Positions 51,121-60,566 of a DNA stretch of 64,000 nucleotides are shown here, piece after piece. Under the pieces are notes generated by a model. That model searched no databases. It saw only the letters and a list, made by a program, of their open reading frames with translations, and was not told the origin of the DNA. The translations under genes and the position numbers were made by a program. This DNA comes from Sphingomonas sp. QA11 (GTDB taxonomy: Bacteria; Pseudomonadota; Alphaproteobacteria; Sphingomonadales; Sphingomonadaceae). Within the stretch, counting starts at the first letter, position 1. Each line of letters starts with the position of its first letter. Where the stretch lies: the NCBI RefSeq assembly GCF_028473665.1, contig NZ_CP098774.1:3872501-3936500 (forward strand). The letters run 5' to 3'.

Positions 51121-53043
51121 ATGAAGAACAGAAAAATTTCGAGAACTGCAATGCTGCGCGGCGCGACCGCGCTCATGGGCAGCCTGGCAGCCAGCCTGTT
51201 CCTGGCCTCGCCCGCTGAGGCTGCGACCGGGCAGACGTGCATCATCAACGGCTATCGGGTGGCGTTCAACACCGGCAACACCCCCATATTCGATGACTCA
51301 AGTGTCTATGCCACCGGCAGCCCGACAGTGTGCGATTATGCCGTAGCCAATCCGTCCAGCCTGACACTAGTAACGGATAGCCACGGGACATATTATCATT
51401 CGACCGTTCCGGTCGATCTCTATTCGGACCCAGTGAACAGCACGCGTTACTATCTGGCGAACACCCAGACGCTGGTGATCAACCCGGCCACGCAGGCCAC
51501 GACGACAGTCAACACCTATGCGACGACGATCCAGGGCAAACTGCTCGGTGGCAGCCTGCTCTACAATCAGAGCTTCGACCAGCCTTATGCCAGTGCGACG
51601 GTCCAGGCGGGGGTCGCTGCGGCAAGGCTCGCCATCACGACCGCCGGCGGCCCCGGTGTGGTGCTCTCGGCGCCCACTCTCGTCTCGCATACGGTTGCGA
51701 CAAGCTCGGCCACCACTTCCGTCTACACATTCAACCACGTCGCGACGGCCGACCACATCACCACCGTCGAATATGTGGGCGGCCCGGGCAGCCTCCCGCT
51801 GATCTCCCTCACTACCGGGCTGTCGCTGGTCGGCGATCCCGCCTATAATGGCGTGCAGACCGTTGGGGTGAACGGCGTCAACAGCACGACGCCGGTCCTC
51901 GTCGGGCAGCTCAGCGACTGCAGCGCGGCGGCGGCGACGCAAAACTCGACGACCAAGCCCGTCTGCACGACACTCGCCGGCCATCAGGTGCGCTTTGGCT
52001 GGGGAGCCGTAGCCTACGTCGCTACCACCAACGACACCTATTATGTCGACAAGGCTGACACCGTCACTACGACGACGCTGACCAGCGAGACCTATCTCCT
52101 TCAGGGCATCGTCAAGCCGATCGGCGTCATCCATGCGATCGCGGCACAGGCCGCGTTCGATACGAGCGAGGGATTCTGGCAACGCAGCCTCGACCGGTTC
52201 GGCGCCGATGGTGGCGATCGCTGGCGGCCTTGGATCGCCTATTGGGGGCAGTCACGCGGCACGGCCGGGCGCGGCGGCGCAGTCGGCGACTGGCGCAGCG
52301 GCACTGGCGTAGAGGGCGGGCTGGCCGTCCGGATCACGCCAGGCCTGATCGTTGGTGGAGGGATCAGCGCCGGCACGGGCCATCTCGCGCTCGACGACGC
52401 CAGCGAGAGCGCCCGGCTCCGACAGGTCGATGGCGGCATCTTCGCACGGATCGGCCGCGCCAGGGGGCTGGCGTTGCGTCTGGGCGCGGGCATGGGCGGT
52501 GGCCATGTCTCCTCGATCGTCACCATTCCGATGGTGACGGACAACGCCGCCGCGCGCGAAAGCGTTCAGACGCGCTGGGCGCTTGCGGAGGCGAGCGATC
52601 GGATCGCGGTCGCTGGCGGGCGAATGGTCATCACGCCGCTCATCGGCATCGGCTATACCCGCGTGCGGCTCGACGGTTTCACGGAGAGCGGCTCCGACTA
52701 TGCGCTCACCGCCGGAGCCGCAACGCAGCACCGGCTTCGCGAATGGGCCGGCGGGGAGGTTGAAATCCCGGTCGTGCCCGCCCTGACGCTCACCGCGAGC
52801 GTCAAGGCGATCCACTATGATGGAGACATCGCGCCAAGCCGCGCCGTGGCCTTCGTCAATTATCCCGGCAATGCCGCCCTCAACGTGACGGCGGCGCCAA
52901 TGGCCCGCTGGGGCGCCGCCGGCGCGCTCGGTTTCGAAGCACGTCTTGCACCCGCGATTTCGCTGTTCGGCACCGGCCAGATTCTCGCGCAGGACGGCCG
53001 CACCGACAAGGGTGTGACGCTCGGACTGCGGGGCCGCTTCTGA
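51121..53043 (+). CDS. Autotransporter-domain outer-membrane protein
   Basis: A 640-residue protein. The signal peptide is RGATALMGSLAASLFLASPAEA. The passenger (about residues 40-365) is rich in Thr, Ser and Val with regular beta-strand patterns and no known motif. From about residue 375 the C-terminal beta-barrel follows (WIAYWGQSRGTAGRG, GTGVEGGLAVRITPGLIVGG), ending in KGVTLGLRGRF with a terminal Phe, as in type V autotransporters. GAAGGGGG precedes ATG 51121. It is the first gene of a rightward block ending with the DUF6065-JmjC protein. Confidence 0.85.
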   Translation: MKNRKISRTAMLRGATALMGSLAASLFLASPAEAATGQTCIINGYRVAFNTGNTPIFDDSSVYATGSPTVCDYAVANPSSLTLVTDSHGTYYHSTVPVDLYSDPVNSTRYYLANTQTLVINPATQATTTVNTYATTIQGKLLGGSLLYNQSFDQPYASATVQAGVAAARLAITTAGGPGVVLSAPTLVSHTVATSSATTSVYTFNHVATADHITTVEYVGGPGSLPLISLTTGLSLVGDPAYNGVQTVGVNGVNSTTPVLVGQLSDCSAAAATQNSTTKPVCTTLAGHQVRFGWGAVAYVATTNDTYYVDKADTVTTTTLTSETYLLQGIVKPIGVIHAIAAQAAFDTSEGFWQRSLDRFGADGGDRWRPWIAYWGQSRGTAGRGGAVGDWRSGTGVEGGLAVRITPGLIVGGGISAGTGHLALDDASESARLRQVDGGIFARIGRARGLALRLGAGMGGGHVSSIVTIPMVTDNAAARESVQTRWALAEASDRIAVAGGRMVITPLIGIGYTRVRLDGFTESGSDYALTAGAATQHRLREWAGGEVEIPVVPALTLTASVKAIHYDGDIAPSRAVAFVNYPGNAALNVTAAPMARWGAAGALGFEARLAPAISLFGTGQILAQDGRTDKGVTLGLRGRF

Positions 53044-53081
53044 ACGCACCTGCTCGCAACCACGATCGTGAGGAGCGCACC

Positions 53082-53354
53082 ATGAGACCAGCCAAGGCGT
53101 TCGTTTTCCTGATTGCCGCGATCGCGACGGCACGCGGCGTCATCAGTGCGCCCGCGTGGGCCGAAGACCTTGAGCGGAAGGCCTGTTTCGTCGATGCCAA
53201 GCGCCTGTGCCCGACCGAGGTGAAGGCGCTGAGCCGGAGCCGGGTGCGCGTCTGCCTGCTCGCCAGGGTTGAACAGACCTCCCTCGGGTGCCACGCATTC
53301 ATCCTCAAGGCACAGGCCGACAAAAAGGCTGGGACCAAGGGGGCTGCACGGTGA
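53082..53354 (+). CDS. Small exported cysteine-containing protein
   Basis: A 90-residue protein with a signal peptide (FVFLIAAIATARGVISAPAWA). The mature part has four cysteines in the order KACFVDAKRLCP, RVCLLARV and LGCHAFIL, similar to a single cysteine-rich repeat of the GLG1-type family, likely with two disulfides in the periplasm. It ends in a basic tail and its stop overlaps the GTG start of the exporter gene, so it is translated with it. The function is unknown. Confidence 0.7.
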   Translation: MRPAKAFVFLIAAIATARGVISAPAWAEDLERKACFVDAKRLCPTEVKALSRSRVRVCLLARVEQTSLGCHAFILKAQADKKAGTKGAAR

Positions 53355-55024
53355 ATGCGGTCAGCCCTGCCGCCACGCCCGCACTGAACATGCCGGACCT
53401 GGACAGCCCCGGCGTTCGGGTCTGGCTGGGCTATGGGCTGATGTGCCTTGGCTTGTTCATGGCGATCCTCGACCTGCAGATTGTCGCGACATCGCTGCCG
53501 ACCATCCAGCGCGGACTGAACATCAATCCCGACCAGATGAGTTGGGTGCAAACGGCCTACCTCACCGCCGAGGTCGTCACGATCCCGCTGTCGGGGCTGA
53601 TGATGCGGGCACTTTCGCTACGATGGTTGACCGCACTCGCAATCGGCGGCTTCACAATCGCATCGGCTGCCTGCGCACTCAGCACCGGTTTCGAGATGCT
53701 GGTGGTGACGCGCATCGTCCAGGGTGCGTTTGCCGGCATGATTATTCCTCTCGTCTTCACCGCCGTCTTCATGCTGTTTCCCTCGCGCCTCGAAGCGCTC
53801 GCGACCTCGATCGCGGGCGCGCTGGCCGTGCTCGCCCCGTCGCTCGGTCCCGTCGCGGGCGGCTGGATCACGCAAAGCTTCAACTGGCACTGGCTCTTCC
53901 TCGTCAATATCGCGCCCGGTGTTGCGGCAACAGTCGGAACCGCGTGGCTGCTGCCACGCGGCGACAGTGACTTCAGGCTGTTGCGTCACTGCGACGGTGT
54001 CGGCCTCGGGCTACTCGCCGCAGCGCTCGGGCTGCTGCAGGTCGGGCTCAAACAGGCCCCATCGGACGGCTGGTTGTCACTGACTGTGATCGGTTTGCTC
54101 GTCGGCGCGCTTGTGGCGATGCTTGCCTTCGTCCGGCACAGCCTGGCGCGGCCGGCTCCGCTCGTCAGGCTCGCGGTCCTGCGCGACGGCCGCGTCGCAA
54201 CCGGCAGTGCGCTTAACTTCGCGCTTGGCGCGGGAATGTTCGGGGCTGCATATCTGATGCCGCTGTTCTTGGCACTCGTTCGCGACCTCGATGCGCTGGC
54301 TATCGGCGAGATCATGCTGGTGACGGGCGTCGCGCAATTGGTGGCGACGCCGCTGGCGGTCATTCTCGAAAAGCGTGTCGAACCGCATCTGCTGAGCATT
54401 TTCGGCTTTGCACTGTTCGGCGTGGGGTTCCTGATGAGCGGATTCCAGGCGCCAGACAGCGACGCGGCGGCGATGTTCTGGCCGCAGATCGTGCGCGGTG
54501 CGGCAATCATGCTGTGCATCCTGCCCCCGACGCGGCTTGCGCTCGGCCATCTTGCGGTGACCGATGTGCCCAATGCCAGCGGATTGTTCAACCTGATGCG
54601 CAATCTTGGTGGCGCGGTGGGCATCGCGCTGATCGACACTATCGTCTTTAACCGCACCCCGACGCTGGCATCGGGGATCATCGCGCGGCTGCACGCCGGC
54701 GACGTTCCGACCGCGCGCTTGCTCGGCCTGCCAATCGACGAGTTCCTCGCGCGACACAACGAGCCGATCGATGCCGATACGCGCGCGCTGATCGAGCCGC
54801 TGATTCGTCATCACGCGCTCACGGGCGCGATCAACGAGGCATGGCTGGCAATCGGGACCATCATGCTGATCGCCGTCGCCGCCACGCTCGCCATTCTGGT
54901 TCACAGGCACCGCGATCGTGCGCCGGTCAATCAGTCGGCCGCGCTGCACCCGAGCCACGAAATTTCCTCCCGAGATAGCAACCCGTTGACCCAAATGGAG
55001 ATAAACGATGTACAAGCAGTATAG
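53351..55024 (+). CDS. MFS transporter, DHA2 (EmrB/QacA) family
   Basis: A 557-residue multidrug-type major facilitator with fourteen expected helices. The motif GLFMAILDLQIVATSLPTIQ (helix 1, with D and the VxxALP-like end) and LAVLAPSLGPVAGGWI (helix 5 motif C) identify the DHA2 branch. GTG 53351 overlaps the stop of the cysteine-protein gene. No EmrA-like adaptor lies nearby. Its 3' end overlaps the start of the Pro-Thr stalk gene by 17 bases, so it belongs to this operon, perhaps exporting a small molecule linked to the surface system. Confidence 0.88.
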   Translation: MNAVSPAATPALNMPDLDSPGVRVWLGYGLMCLGLFMAILDLQIVATSLPTIQRGLNINPDQMSWVQTAYLTAEVVTIPLSGLMMRALSLRWLTALAIGGFTIASAACALSTGFEMLVVTRIVQGAFAGMIIPLVFTAVFMLFPSRLEALATSIAGALAVLAPSLGPVAGGWITQSFNWHWLFLVNIAPGVAATVGTAWLLPRGDSDFRLLRHCDGVGLGLLAAALGLLQVGLKQAPSDGWLSLTVIGLLVGALVAMLAFVRHSLARPAPLVRLAVLRDGRVATGSALNFALGAGMFGAAYLMPLFLALVRDLDALAIGEIMLVTGVAQLVATPLAVILEKRVEPHLLSIFGFALFGVGFLMSGFQAPDSDAAAMFWPQIVRGAAIMLCILPPTRLALGHLAVTDVPNASGLFNLMRNLGGAVGIALIDTIVFNRTPTLASGIIARLHAGDVPTARLLGLPIDEFLARHNEPIDADTRALIEPLIRHHALTGAINEAWLAIGTIMLIAVAATLAILVHRHRDRAPVNQSAALHPSHEISSRDSNPLTQMEINDVQAV

Positions 55025-56777
55025 CCTGTCGGCGAAAGCCGCGGCCGTCTCGGCCGCCGCCACTTTGATTGCCGCGCCGATCGCCGCACAGACGGTACAG
55101 CCGAGTGCGCCGCAGGCCGCCGCCACGAAGATCAAACCTGCGAAGAAACATCGTCTGCGTCTGAGCACGGCGTTGCCGGTCGTCCTCGTCGGCGCGGCAG
55201 CGGCGGGCGGCGTTGCGCTCGCAAGCAACGCGAAGTCGTCCTCGCCGAGGTCTACGCCGACCCCAACTCCGACGCCAACTTCGACCCCAACGCCCACGCC
55301 GACACCGACGCCGACACCGACACCCACTCCGACGCCAACTCCGACGCCAACGCCAACGCCAACGCCAACGCCGACACCCACTCCAACGCCAACGCCAACG
55401 CCAACTCCGACCCCAACCCCAACTCCGACACCCACGCCGACGCCGACGCCAACTCCGACGCCGACGCCGACGCCAACGCCGACGCCAACTCCGACCCCAA
55501 CGCCAACGCCGACCCCAACGCCAACGCCAACGCCGACACCAACGCCAACGCCAACGCCGACACCCACTCCGACGCCAACGCCGACACCCACGCCGCCGCC
55601 AACCAGCTACATGCCGCCATCGAATACGTTCTCGAGCTTTCCGGCGCCGGGAACACCGGGTGCGACTCCGCCGACGACTGCGGCAGGCGGCTATCAGACG
55701 GCGACTTCAAGCGGTTACAGCTTTTCAGATGGCACGACCAAGACGCCCGACAACATGGCCTCGCCCCGACAACTACCGCGGAACCCAGCACCCGCGGGAA
55801 CCGTCTTCGCGCTTACCCAGTCCGCGATAACCTACGCGGCGAGCGGGCAGACGCTCAATTCGCTCGGTTATGCCCAGGGCGGCAGCGTCTCATTTGCCGC
55901 CGATACAGCAACCAACGCTGGCGGTGCGACGGTGACGGTCGGTGCATTGCAGAGTGTCTACGACGCATCAGGGGCGGGACCGATCGAGAAATATATCCTG
56001 ACGATCAATATCCCCAGCCTGGGTATCAACCAAACCTACGATGCAAGCAATACGATCACGGTCGGCAATGCGCAGTCCACCACCACCACCGGCTATGTCC
56101 AGATCACCAGCGGCGCGAGCGCGGGCAAATATCTCGACTTCAACATCACATCGCTCGCCTGGCTCGCGACGGGTAGCTGGAATACGACCAATGTGGCGCC
56201 CCCGGCCAATGGCAACGATGCACTCAACGAGGCGGGCAGCGCCAGCACCTTTCTCCTCGGCTACCAGACGCCGGTATCGGCGATGCCCACGACCGGCCAG
56301 GCAATCTACTATGCCGGCGCGAACGATCCAAATGGCAATCCCGTCACCAGGGTTTCCATCGGTAGTTTCTTCAATGGCAATGGTGGCCCCAATGCCGCGA
56401 TCGCCGGTGTCGTCACCATCACGGCGAGTTTCGCGGCGGGCGGCGGAAACATCACCGGAACTGTCAACAACACGACCGCGACTTATCTGACGGGATATAA
56501 CGCCTCCGGGTCGGCGGTCTATGCCACCCAGCCGTGGAACAATTTATCGCTGACAGGCAACATTGCGGGCAACCTGATCTCGGGCACTGCCAATGTCACC
56601 AGCAATCCGGCGAACTCGACCTCGCTCGCGTCCGGCGCGTCCGGCGCGATCAAGGGTGGCTTTTACGGACCAAACGCTGATCAGATCGGGCTGATCGTCA
56701 ACCTCAACGACTCGAAGAGTGCGTTCGTCGGGGCGATCGGGACCGCGACCAAATCCAACGTCATCATCCTGCCTTAG
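55008..56777 (+). CDS. Pro-Thr stalk protein with a TbpB-like C-terminal domain (probable Slam substrate)
   Basis: A 589-residue protein. Residues 1-28 form a signal peptide (ending PIAAQ). A second hydrophobic stretch at 53-75 (TALPVVLVGAAAAGGVALAS) may hold it in the inner membrane or act as a spacer. Residues 83-196 are about 57 Thr-Pro dipeptides. The remaining 390 residues end in GAIKGGFYGPNADQIGLIVN, the glycine-rich FYGPxA signature of transferrin-binding-protein-B-type barrels. There is no lipobox. GGAG lies before ATG 55008. The next gene is a Slam-type translocator, whose substrates carry this kind of domain. It is probably a surface binding protein. Confidence 0.82.
   Translation: MYKQYSLSAKAAAVSAAATLIAAPIAAQTVQPSAPQAAATKIKPAKKHRLRLSTALPVVLVGAAAAGGVALASNAKSSSPRSTPTPTPTPTSTPTPTPTPTPTPTPTPTPTPTPTPTPTPTPTPTPTPTPTPTPTPTPTPTPTPTPTPTPTPTPTPTPTPTPTPTPTPTPTPTPTPTPTPTPTPTPTPTPTPTPTPPPTSYMPPSNTFSSFPAPGTPGATPPTTAAGGYQTATSSGYSFSDGTTKTPDNMASPRQLPRNPAPAGTVFALTQSAITYAASGQTLNSLGYAQGGSVSFAADTATNAGGATVTVGALQSVYDASGAGPIEKYILTINIPSLGINQTYDASNTITVGNAQSTTTTGYVQITSGASAGKYLDFNITSLAWLATGSWNTTNVAPPANGNDALNEAGSASTFLLGYQTPVSAMPTTGQAIYYAGANDPNGNPVTRVSIGSFFNGNGGPNAAIAGVVTITASFAAGGGNITGTVNNTTATYLTGYNASGSAVYATQPWNNLSLTGNIAGNLISGTANVTSNPANSTSLASGASGAIKGGFYGPNADQIGLIVNLNDSKSAFVGAIGTATKSNVIILP
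55254..55595 (+). repeat. Thr-Pro dipeptide repeat (hexanucleotide array)
   Basis: About 57 copies of ACN-CCN in frame, with one Pro-to-Ser change near the start. The array gives an uninterrupted Gly-Val frame on the other strand, which is an artefact. Codon use varies (ACG, ACC, ACA, ACT; CCG, CCA, CCC), so the array is not a simple recent slippage product, although length variation between strains is likely. Confidence 0.95.
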
Positions 56778-56787
56778 TAAGGCGCGG

Positions 56788-58140
56788 ATGACAATGGTGA
56801 GGTTCGCCCAAGTCTGTTTGGGGGCGGTGGCGGTTGCAGGCGGCGGAGGTGCAATTGCCTCCGCCGCCGAGCGTCCGGCTCCGCCGCCCCAGGCAGTTCC
56901 CGCGCCCATCGCGCGGACGATGATGAGCGACAACGATGCCGCCGCGCTGATGATGCAGAACGGCGATATGGAAAACGCGCGCAAGCTGCTGCTCCGCGCC
57001 GAAAAGGAACGACCCGACGACCCGCAGACCCAATTCCTGCTGGCGATGCTTGATCTGGCGGCGGGCGATTATCCCGCCGAGATCCGTCGTCTTCGCCGTA
57101 TCCTCGTCCGTCACCCCAAGGCGGCACGCGTGCGGCTTGAGCTGGGGCGCGCCTTCTTCCTGGCGCGCGACTATGACAATGCCGAACGGCAGTTCCGCTT
57201 TGCCACCGCAGGAGGGCTCGAACCCGGCGTCCAGACGAACATCAACCGCTTCCTGATGCAAATCCGGCAGCTGCGGCGCTTCACCTATAACTTCGCGATC
57301 GCGATCGCCCCAGACACCAACCTCAATGCCGGCCCGGCGATCGACTCGGTCAATCTCTACGGCCTTCCGTTCCAGCTCTCGCAAAGCGCGCAAAAGACCA
57401 GCGGCGTCGGGCTGTCGCTCGATCTCGGCGGCCAGCTGGCACTGCCGGTCGCGACGAACGTCAAGATGGTGCTTAGCGGCCAGCTCCATCGCTCGCAATA
57501 TCGTGACGGCATGTTCGACGACATGACGCTCTCGGCGGGTGCGGGGCCGCGGATCGTGCTTCATCGCTGGGACGTCAGCGTGCAGGGCTTCGCATTGCGC
57601 CGCTGGTTCGGTGATCGAACGTACAGTGACACGATCGGCGCGGGCGTCGATGCGACCTACTACGCCAACGCCCGGCTCGGCGTGCAATACGGGCTGTCGC
57701 ATCAGCGGATCGATTACGCCGTTAACCCGCTGCAGAGCGGCACCGGCACCACTGTGTCGCTTGGCGGATTCTACACACCCAATGCCAGCACGATCCTCAA
57801 GGCAACGATCGCGCAAACGCGTCAGGGGGCCGAGGTTCCAGGCTATGCGAACCGCTCGACGCAGTTCGGTGTGACTGTCTATCACGATTTCAAGGGCGGC
57901 TTTTCGGCGTCAGTTCAACCGAGCTACACGCTGACCCATTATGACGGAGTACTAGCGGCGTTTGGCATCGCGCGGCGCGACCAGCTCGCAGCAGTGCAAT
58001 TGACGCTCCTCAACCGCCGGCTCGACTATTTTGGGTTCACGCCCAGGGTCATCCTGTCCTTTGCTAACAATCGTAGCGACATTCCCCTCTACACCTTCAA
58101 ACGGGCCCGCGTCGAAATGGGCCTGACTCGCATTTTCTAA
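56788..58140 (+). CDS. Slam-type outer-membrane translocator (type XI secretion, DUF560 family)
   Basis: A 450-residue protein with a signal peptide (VCLGAVAVAGGGGAIASAA), a TPR-rich periplasmic domain (residues 45-150, ARKLLLRAEKERPDDPQTQF and RVRLELGRAFFLARDYDNAE) and a beta-barrel of about 290 residues ending in RARVEMGLTRIF with a terminal Phe. This order is that of surface lipoprotein assembly modulators (Slam), which carry TbpB-like proteins to the cell surface. The upstream neighbour, 10 bases away, has such a domain. Start ATG 56788 is the first in frame next to the signal peptide. Confidence 0.85.
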   Translation: MTMVRFAQVCLGAVAVAGGGGAIASAAERPAPPPQAVPAPIARTMMSDNDAAALMMQNGDMENARKLLLRAEKERPDDPQTQFLLAMLDLAAGDYPAEIRRLRRILVRHPKAARVRLELGRAFFLARDYDNAERQFRFATAGGLEPGVQTNINRFLMQIRQLRRFTYNFAIAIAPDTNLNAGPAIDSVNLYGLPFQLSQSAQKTSGVGLSLDLGGQLALPVATNVKMVLSGQLHRSQYRDGMFDDMTLSAGAGPRIVLHRWDVSVQGFALRRWFGDRTYSDTIGAGVDATYYANARLGVQYGLSHQRIDYAVNPLQSGTGTTVSLGGFYTPNASTILKATIAQTRQGAEVPGYANRSTQFGVTVYHDFKGGFSASVQPSYTLTHYDGVLAAFGIARRDQLAAVQLTLLNRRLDYFGFTPRVILSFANNRSDIPLYTFKRARVEMGLTRIF

Positions 58141-58161
58141 TTGCAGGAGCACGGCCGCCAG

Positions 58162-59820
58162 ATGGATTTGACCTGTTATGTGTTTCCGGAGTGGCAGCCG
58201 CGTATCCGGGCCGCAGTCATGCAACGCGACTGGATGGACAGGTCACCCGAATCCTTCGCGTATCGCTGCCTTCCCCTCGGGATTGCCAACGCCCACGGCT
58301 GGGAAATCCTGAGCCCCTGTGCGTTCGAGGCCGAATGGAACGGCGGCGGGCAGCCCGAAGACGTCACGATCCGCATCGACGAAGGTTGCACATATCCGAC
58401 AAGGCCTGTCGCTCTGTTCGGACAGGGCACGCTGACCTTCCATATCGAAGGGCTGATCAAGACACCGCCGGGTTGGAACCTGTGGGTCGGCGGCTGCCCC
58501 AATACTGCGAAGGATGGCATTGCGCCGCTTGGCGGGGTGATCGAGACCGACTGGTCGCCCTACTCCTTCACGATGAACTGGCGCTTCACACGCGCGCTTC
58601 ACCCGATCCGGTTTGAGGAGAATGAGCCTTTCTGTTTTTTCTTTCCGGTCGAGCGGCGCACGATCGAAGCGATCCGCCCGGCATTCAGGTCGATAGACGA
58701 CGCGCCCGAACTCAAAGCGCAATTCGAGACGTGGAGCCGGTCCCGCGACGCCTTTCAGGCCGCGGTCGCGGCCTCACCGCCCGCCAAGCCCGCCGACAAA
58801 TGGCAGAAGCTCTACTATCGCGGCGTCGATCCATCGGGGTTCGCACTTATCTGCGATCATCAGACGAAGGTGCGGGCCGCCGAATTCGATGCGGAATTGG
58901 CTGCCAGCTACGTCTCACCGCCACCTGCCGGACAGACATCCGATGCTAGGACGGTGGTCACCCCCGCCGACCAACTGACAGTGGCGTTATCCAAACGCAA
59001 CTGGCTCCTGCGCACGCGGGCGGAACTTCGCGCGCTTTCCCCGGCGGCGAGCGGTATCCACAGGAAAACGGGGTTGTCGCCGCGGTCTTTTCTCGACGGG
59101 CATTACGCCCGCAATCATCCCGTCGTGCTTGGCGATGTCGCCGCCGGCTGGCCCGCGCGCAAACGCTGGTCCGCCGCCTATCTCCGCGACCGGCTGGGCG
59201 ACGCAGTCGTCGAGGCTCAGTCGAACCGCACAGCCGACCGCAGCTTCGAGCGCAATAAGGACGCGCACCGGGATGAACTTACTTTCCGACAGTTCATTGA
59301 ACGGATCGAGGTCGGCGGGAACGATCTCTACATCACCGCTTATAACTCCGGTGCAAACCGCGATGCGTTCACCGTCCTTGCCACCGACATTGGGCAGATC
59401 GACGGGATCATCGACCCCGAATCTTCAACCGCCACGGGCATGATGTGGATCGGGCCGGGCGGCACGTTCACGCCCTTGCACCATGACCTGACGAACAATC
59501 TGCTTGTCCAACTGGTCGGGCGTAAGCGGCTCGTTCTGGCGGCGCCCGACGAAGTTTGGCGGCTCTACAATGACCAGCACGTATTCAGCCAGATCGATGA
59601 TCTCCGGGGCAGCATCGATTTCGCCGCATTTCCACTGCTCGAAGGGATCACGCTGCATGAGATCATCCTCAATCCCGGCGATGCCATTTTTCTCCCCGTG
59701 GGATGGTGGCACCAGGTCGAAGCGCTCGACTTCAGCGTCTCGATTACGTTCACCAACTTCGTCTGGCCAAACGATTCCTACGCGCATTATCCGTCTGCCG
59801 CCGTTGCAGAATCAGCTTAG
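58162..59820 (+). CDS. DUF6065 domain fused to a JmjC/cupin_8 hydroxylase-like domain
   Basis: A 552-residue cytoplasmic protein. Residues 1-235 match the pattern of DUF6065 (YVFPEWQPRIRAAVMQRDWM, GCPNTAKDGIAPLGGVIETD, FTMNWRFTRA). Residues 300-552 form a cupin_8/JmjC fold: the iron ligands are in FTPLHHDLTNNLLVQL (HxD) and GDAIFLPVGWWHQVEAL (His), with the strand LVGRKRLVLAAP between. Such domains are Fe(II)/2-oxoglutarate-dependent protein or peptide hydroxylases. ATG 58162 is 21 bases after the Slam stop. It probably acts on a product of this operon. Confidence 0.85.
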   Translation: MDLTCYVFPEWQPRIRAAVMQRDWMDRSPESFAYRCLPLGIANAHGWEILSPCAFEAEWNGGGQPEDVTIRIDEGCTYPTRPVALFGQGTLTFHIEGLIKTPPGWNLWVGGCPNTAKDGIAPLGGVIETDWSPYSFTMNWRFTRALHPIRFEENEPFCFFFPVERRTIEAIRPAFRSIDDAPELKAQFETWSRSRDAFQAAVAASPPAKPADKWQKLYYRGVDPSGFALICDHQTKVRAAEFDAELAASYVSPPPAGQTSDARTVVTPADQLTVALSKRNWLLRTRAELRALSPAASGIHRKTGLSPRSFLDGHYARNHPVVLGDVAAGWPARKRWSAAYLRDRLGDAVVEAQSNRTADRSFERNKDAHRDELTFRQFIERIEVGGNDLYITAYNSGANRDAFTVLATDIGQIDGIIDPESSTATGMMWIGPGGTFTPLHHDLTNNLLVQLVGRKRLVLAAPDEVWRLYNDQHVFSQIDDLRGSIDFAAFPLLEGITLHEIILNPGDAIFLPVGWWHQVEALDFSVSITFTNFVWPNDSYAHYPSAAVAESA

Positions 59821-60241
59821 CTTCCAAACGGACTGGTGCTCGCTGCCGATCCTCGGCTGACAGGCCGCCACGGTCAGGGCTGTTTCAGAATCACAAACAG
59901 CGGCGTTGCCGCAATCATCCAGCGAGCACGCGACGTTTGAGATCTCGGTGAACTGGTGGCGTGTCGGCGCCGCCTGCGCGATCCCCCCTTCAGGCGTGAA
60001 ATCATAAAAGCGGAATGGTCGAACGCCGTGCGAGAACGGCATCCCATAAAAAGGAAGAGCGCGAGCGCCTCTGGCGTTGACATCCCGGCACGCTCCACCA
60101 CCGCCGCTCATTCTCCCTAAGCCTCTCACATTAAAAACATCTTCCCGTTCATGGCAAAAAATTCATGCAACAGGGTTGAACGCAAGGCGTTTGGGCGACG
60201 TCCCCTGATGCAACGGGGACTCCATAAATGAGGAACCTGAC
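59821..60241. other. Intergenic stretch, no gene seen
   Basis: About 420 bases between the hydroxylase gene and the His-rich gene. I find no frame with recognisable protein and no clear hairpin terminator. The last 90 bases before 60242 contain AAATGAGGAACC, which gives the next gene its ribosome site. Confidence 0.4.
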
Positions 60242-60448
60242 ATGGCTACCAACAAGCACGCGTCCAGCGATCACCATCACACCGCCGCCTCGCATCACGA
60301 AGCAGCCGCCCACCACCATCGCGAAGCTGCCCACCATCACAATCATGGCCGCCATGACGAGGCCAAACAGCACGCCGCGTCTGCCCAGGAGCACAGCACC
60401 GCGGCTCATGGCCATTCGAATACGGCGCACGGACACTCCACGAAATAG
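60242..60448 (+). CDS. Histidine-rich small protein
   Basis: A 68-residue protein in which about 20 residues are histidine, arranged as HHH and HH runs (DHHHTAASHHEAAAHHHREA) among Ala, Glu and Ser. It has no signal peptide. GAGGAA precedes ATG 60242. Such peptides bind nickel, zinc or copper; the helical Ala/Glu spacing would give an amphipathic helix. It is separate from the NRAMP-related transporter at 62380, on the other strand, but a metal-related role is reasonable. Confidence 0.75.
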   Translation: MATNKHASSDHHHTAASHHEAAAHHHREAAHHHNHGRHDEAKQHAASAQEHSTAAHGHSNTAHGHSTK

Positions 60449-60457
60449 CAGCAGCAA

Positions 60458-60496
60458 CTCCTTGGGCCGCCGCTGTCGAGCGGCAGGCTCAAGGAG
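60458..60496 (+). terminator. Stem-loop after the His-rich gene
   Basis: CTCCTTG (60458-60464) pairs with CAAGGAG (60490-60496), and inside it GCCGCT pairs with AGCGGC around a GTCG loop. It begins ten bases after the stop of the His-rich gene, where a terminator is expected, but no run of T follows, so termination would need Rho or the hairpin may only stabilise the message. Confidence 0.45.
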
Positions 60497-60566
60497 CGGC
60501 GCTGGAATCCGGCCGGCATCGCCCTTTCGTCGCTCGCCTTCTACGCCAAAAATGGTGCCACGCCAC

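Noticed and set aside
54077..55591. Long leftward frame with an uninterrupted Gly-Val repeat
   Set aside because: It is the reverse complement of the Thr-Pro array and the exporter gene; the rightward frames have clear domains and ribosome sites.
55254..55595. Regular short repeat considered as a CRISPR or tandem regulatory array
   Set aside because: The period is six bases, it is in frame with the surrounding protein and there are no spacers.
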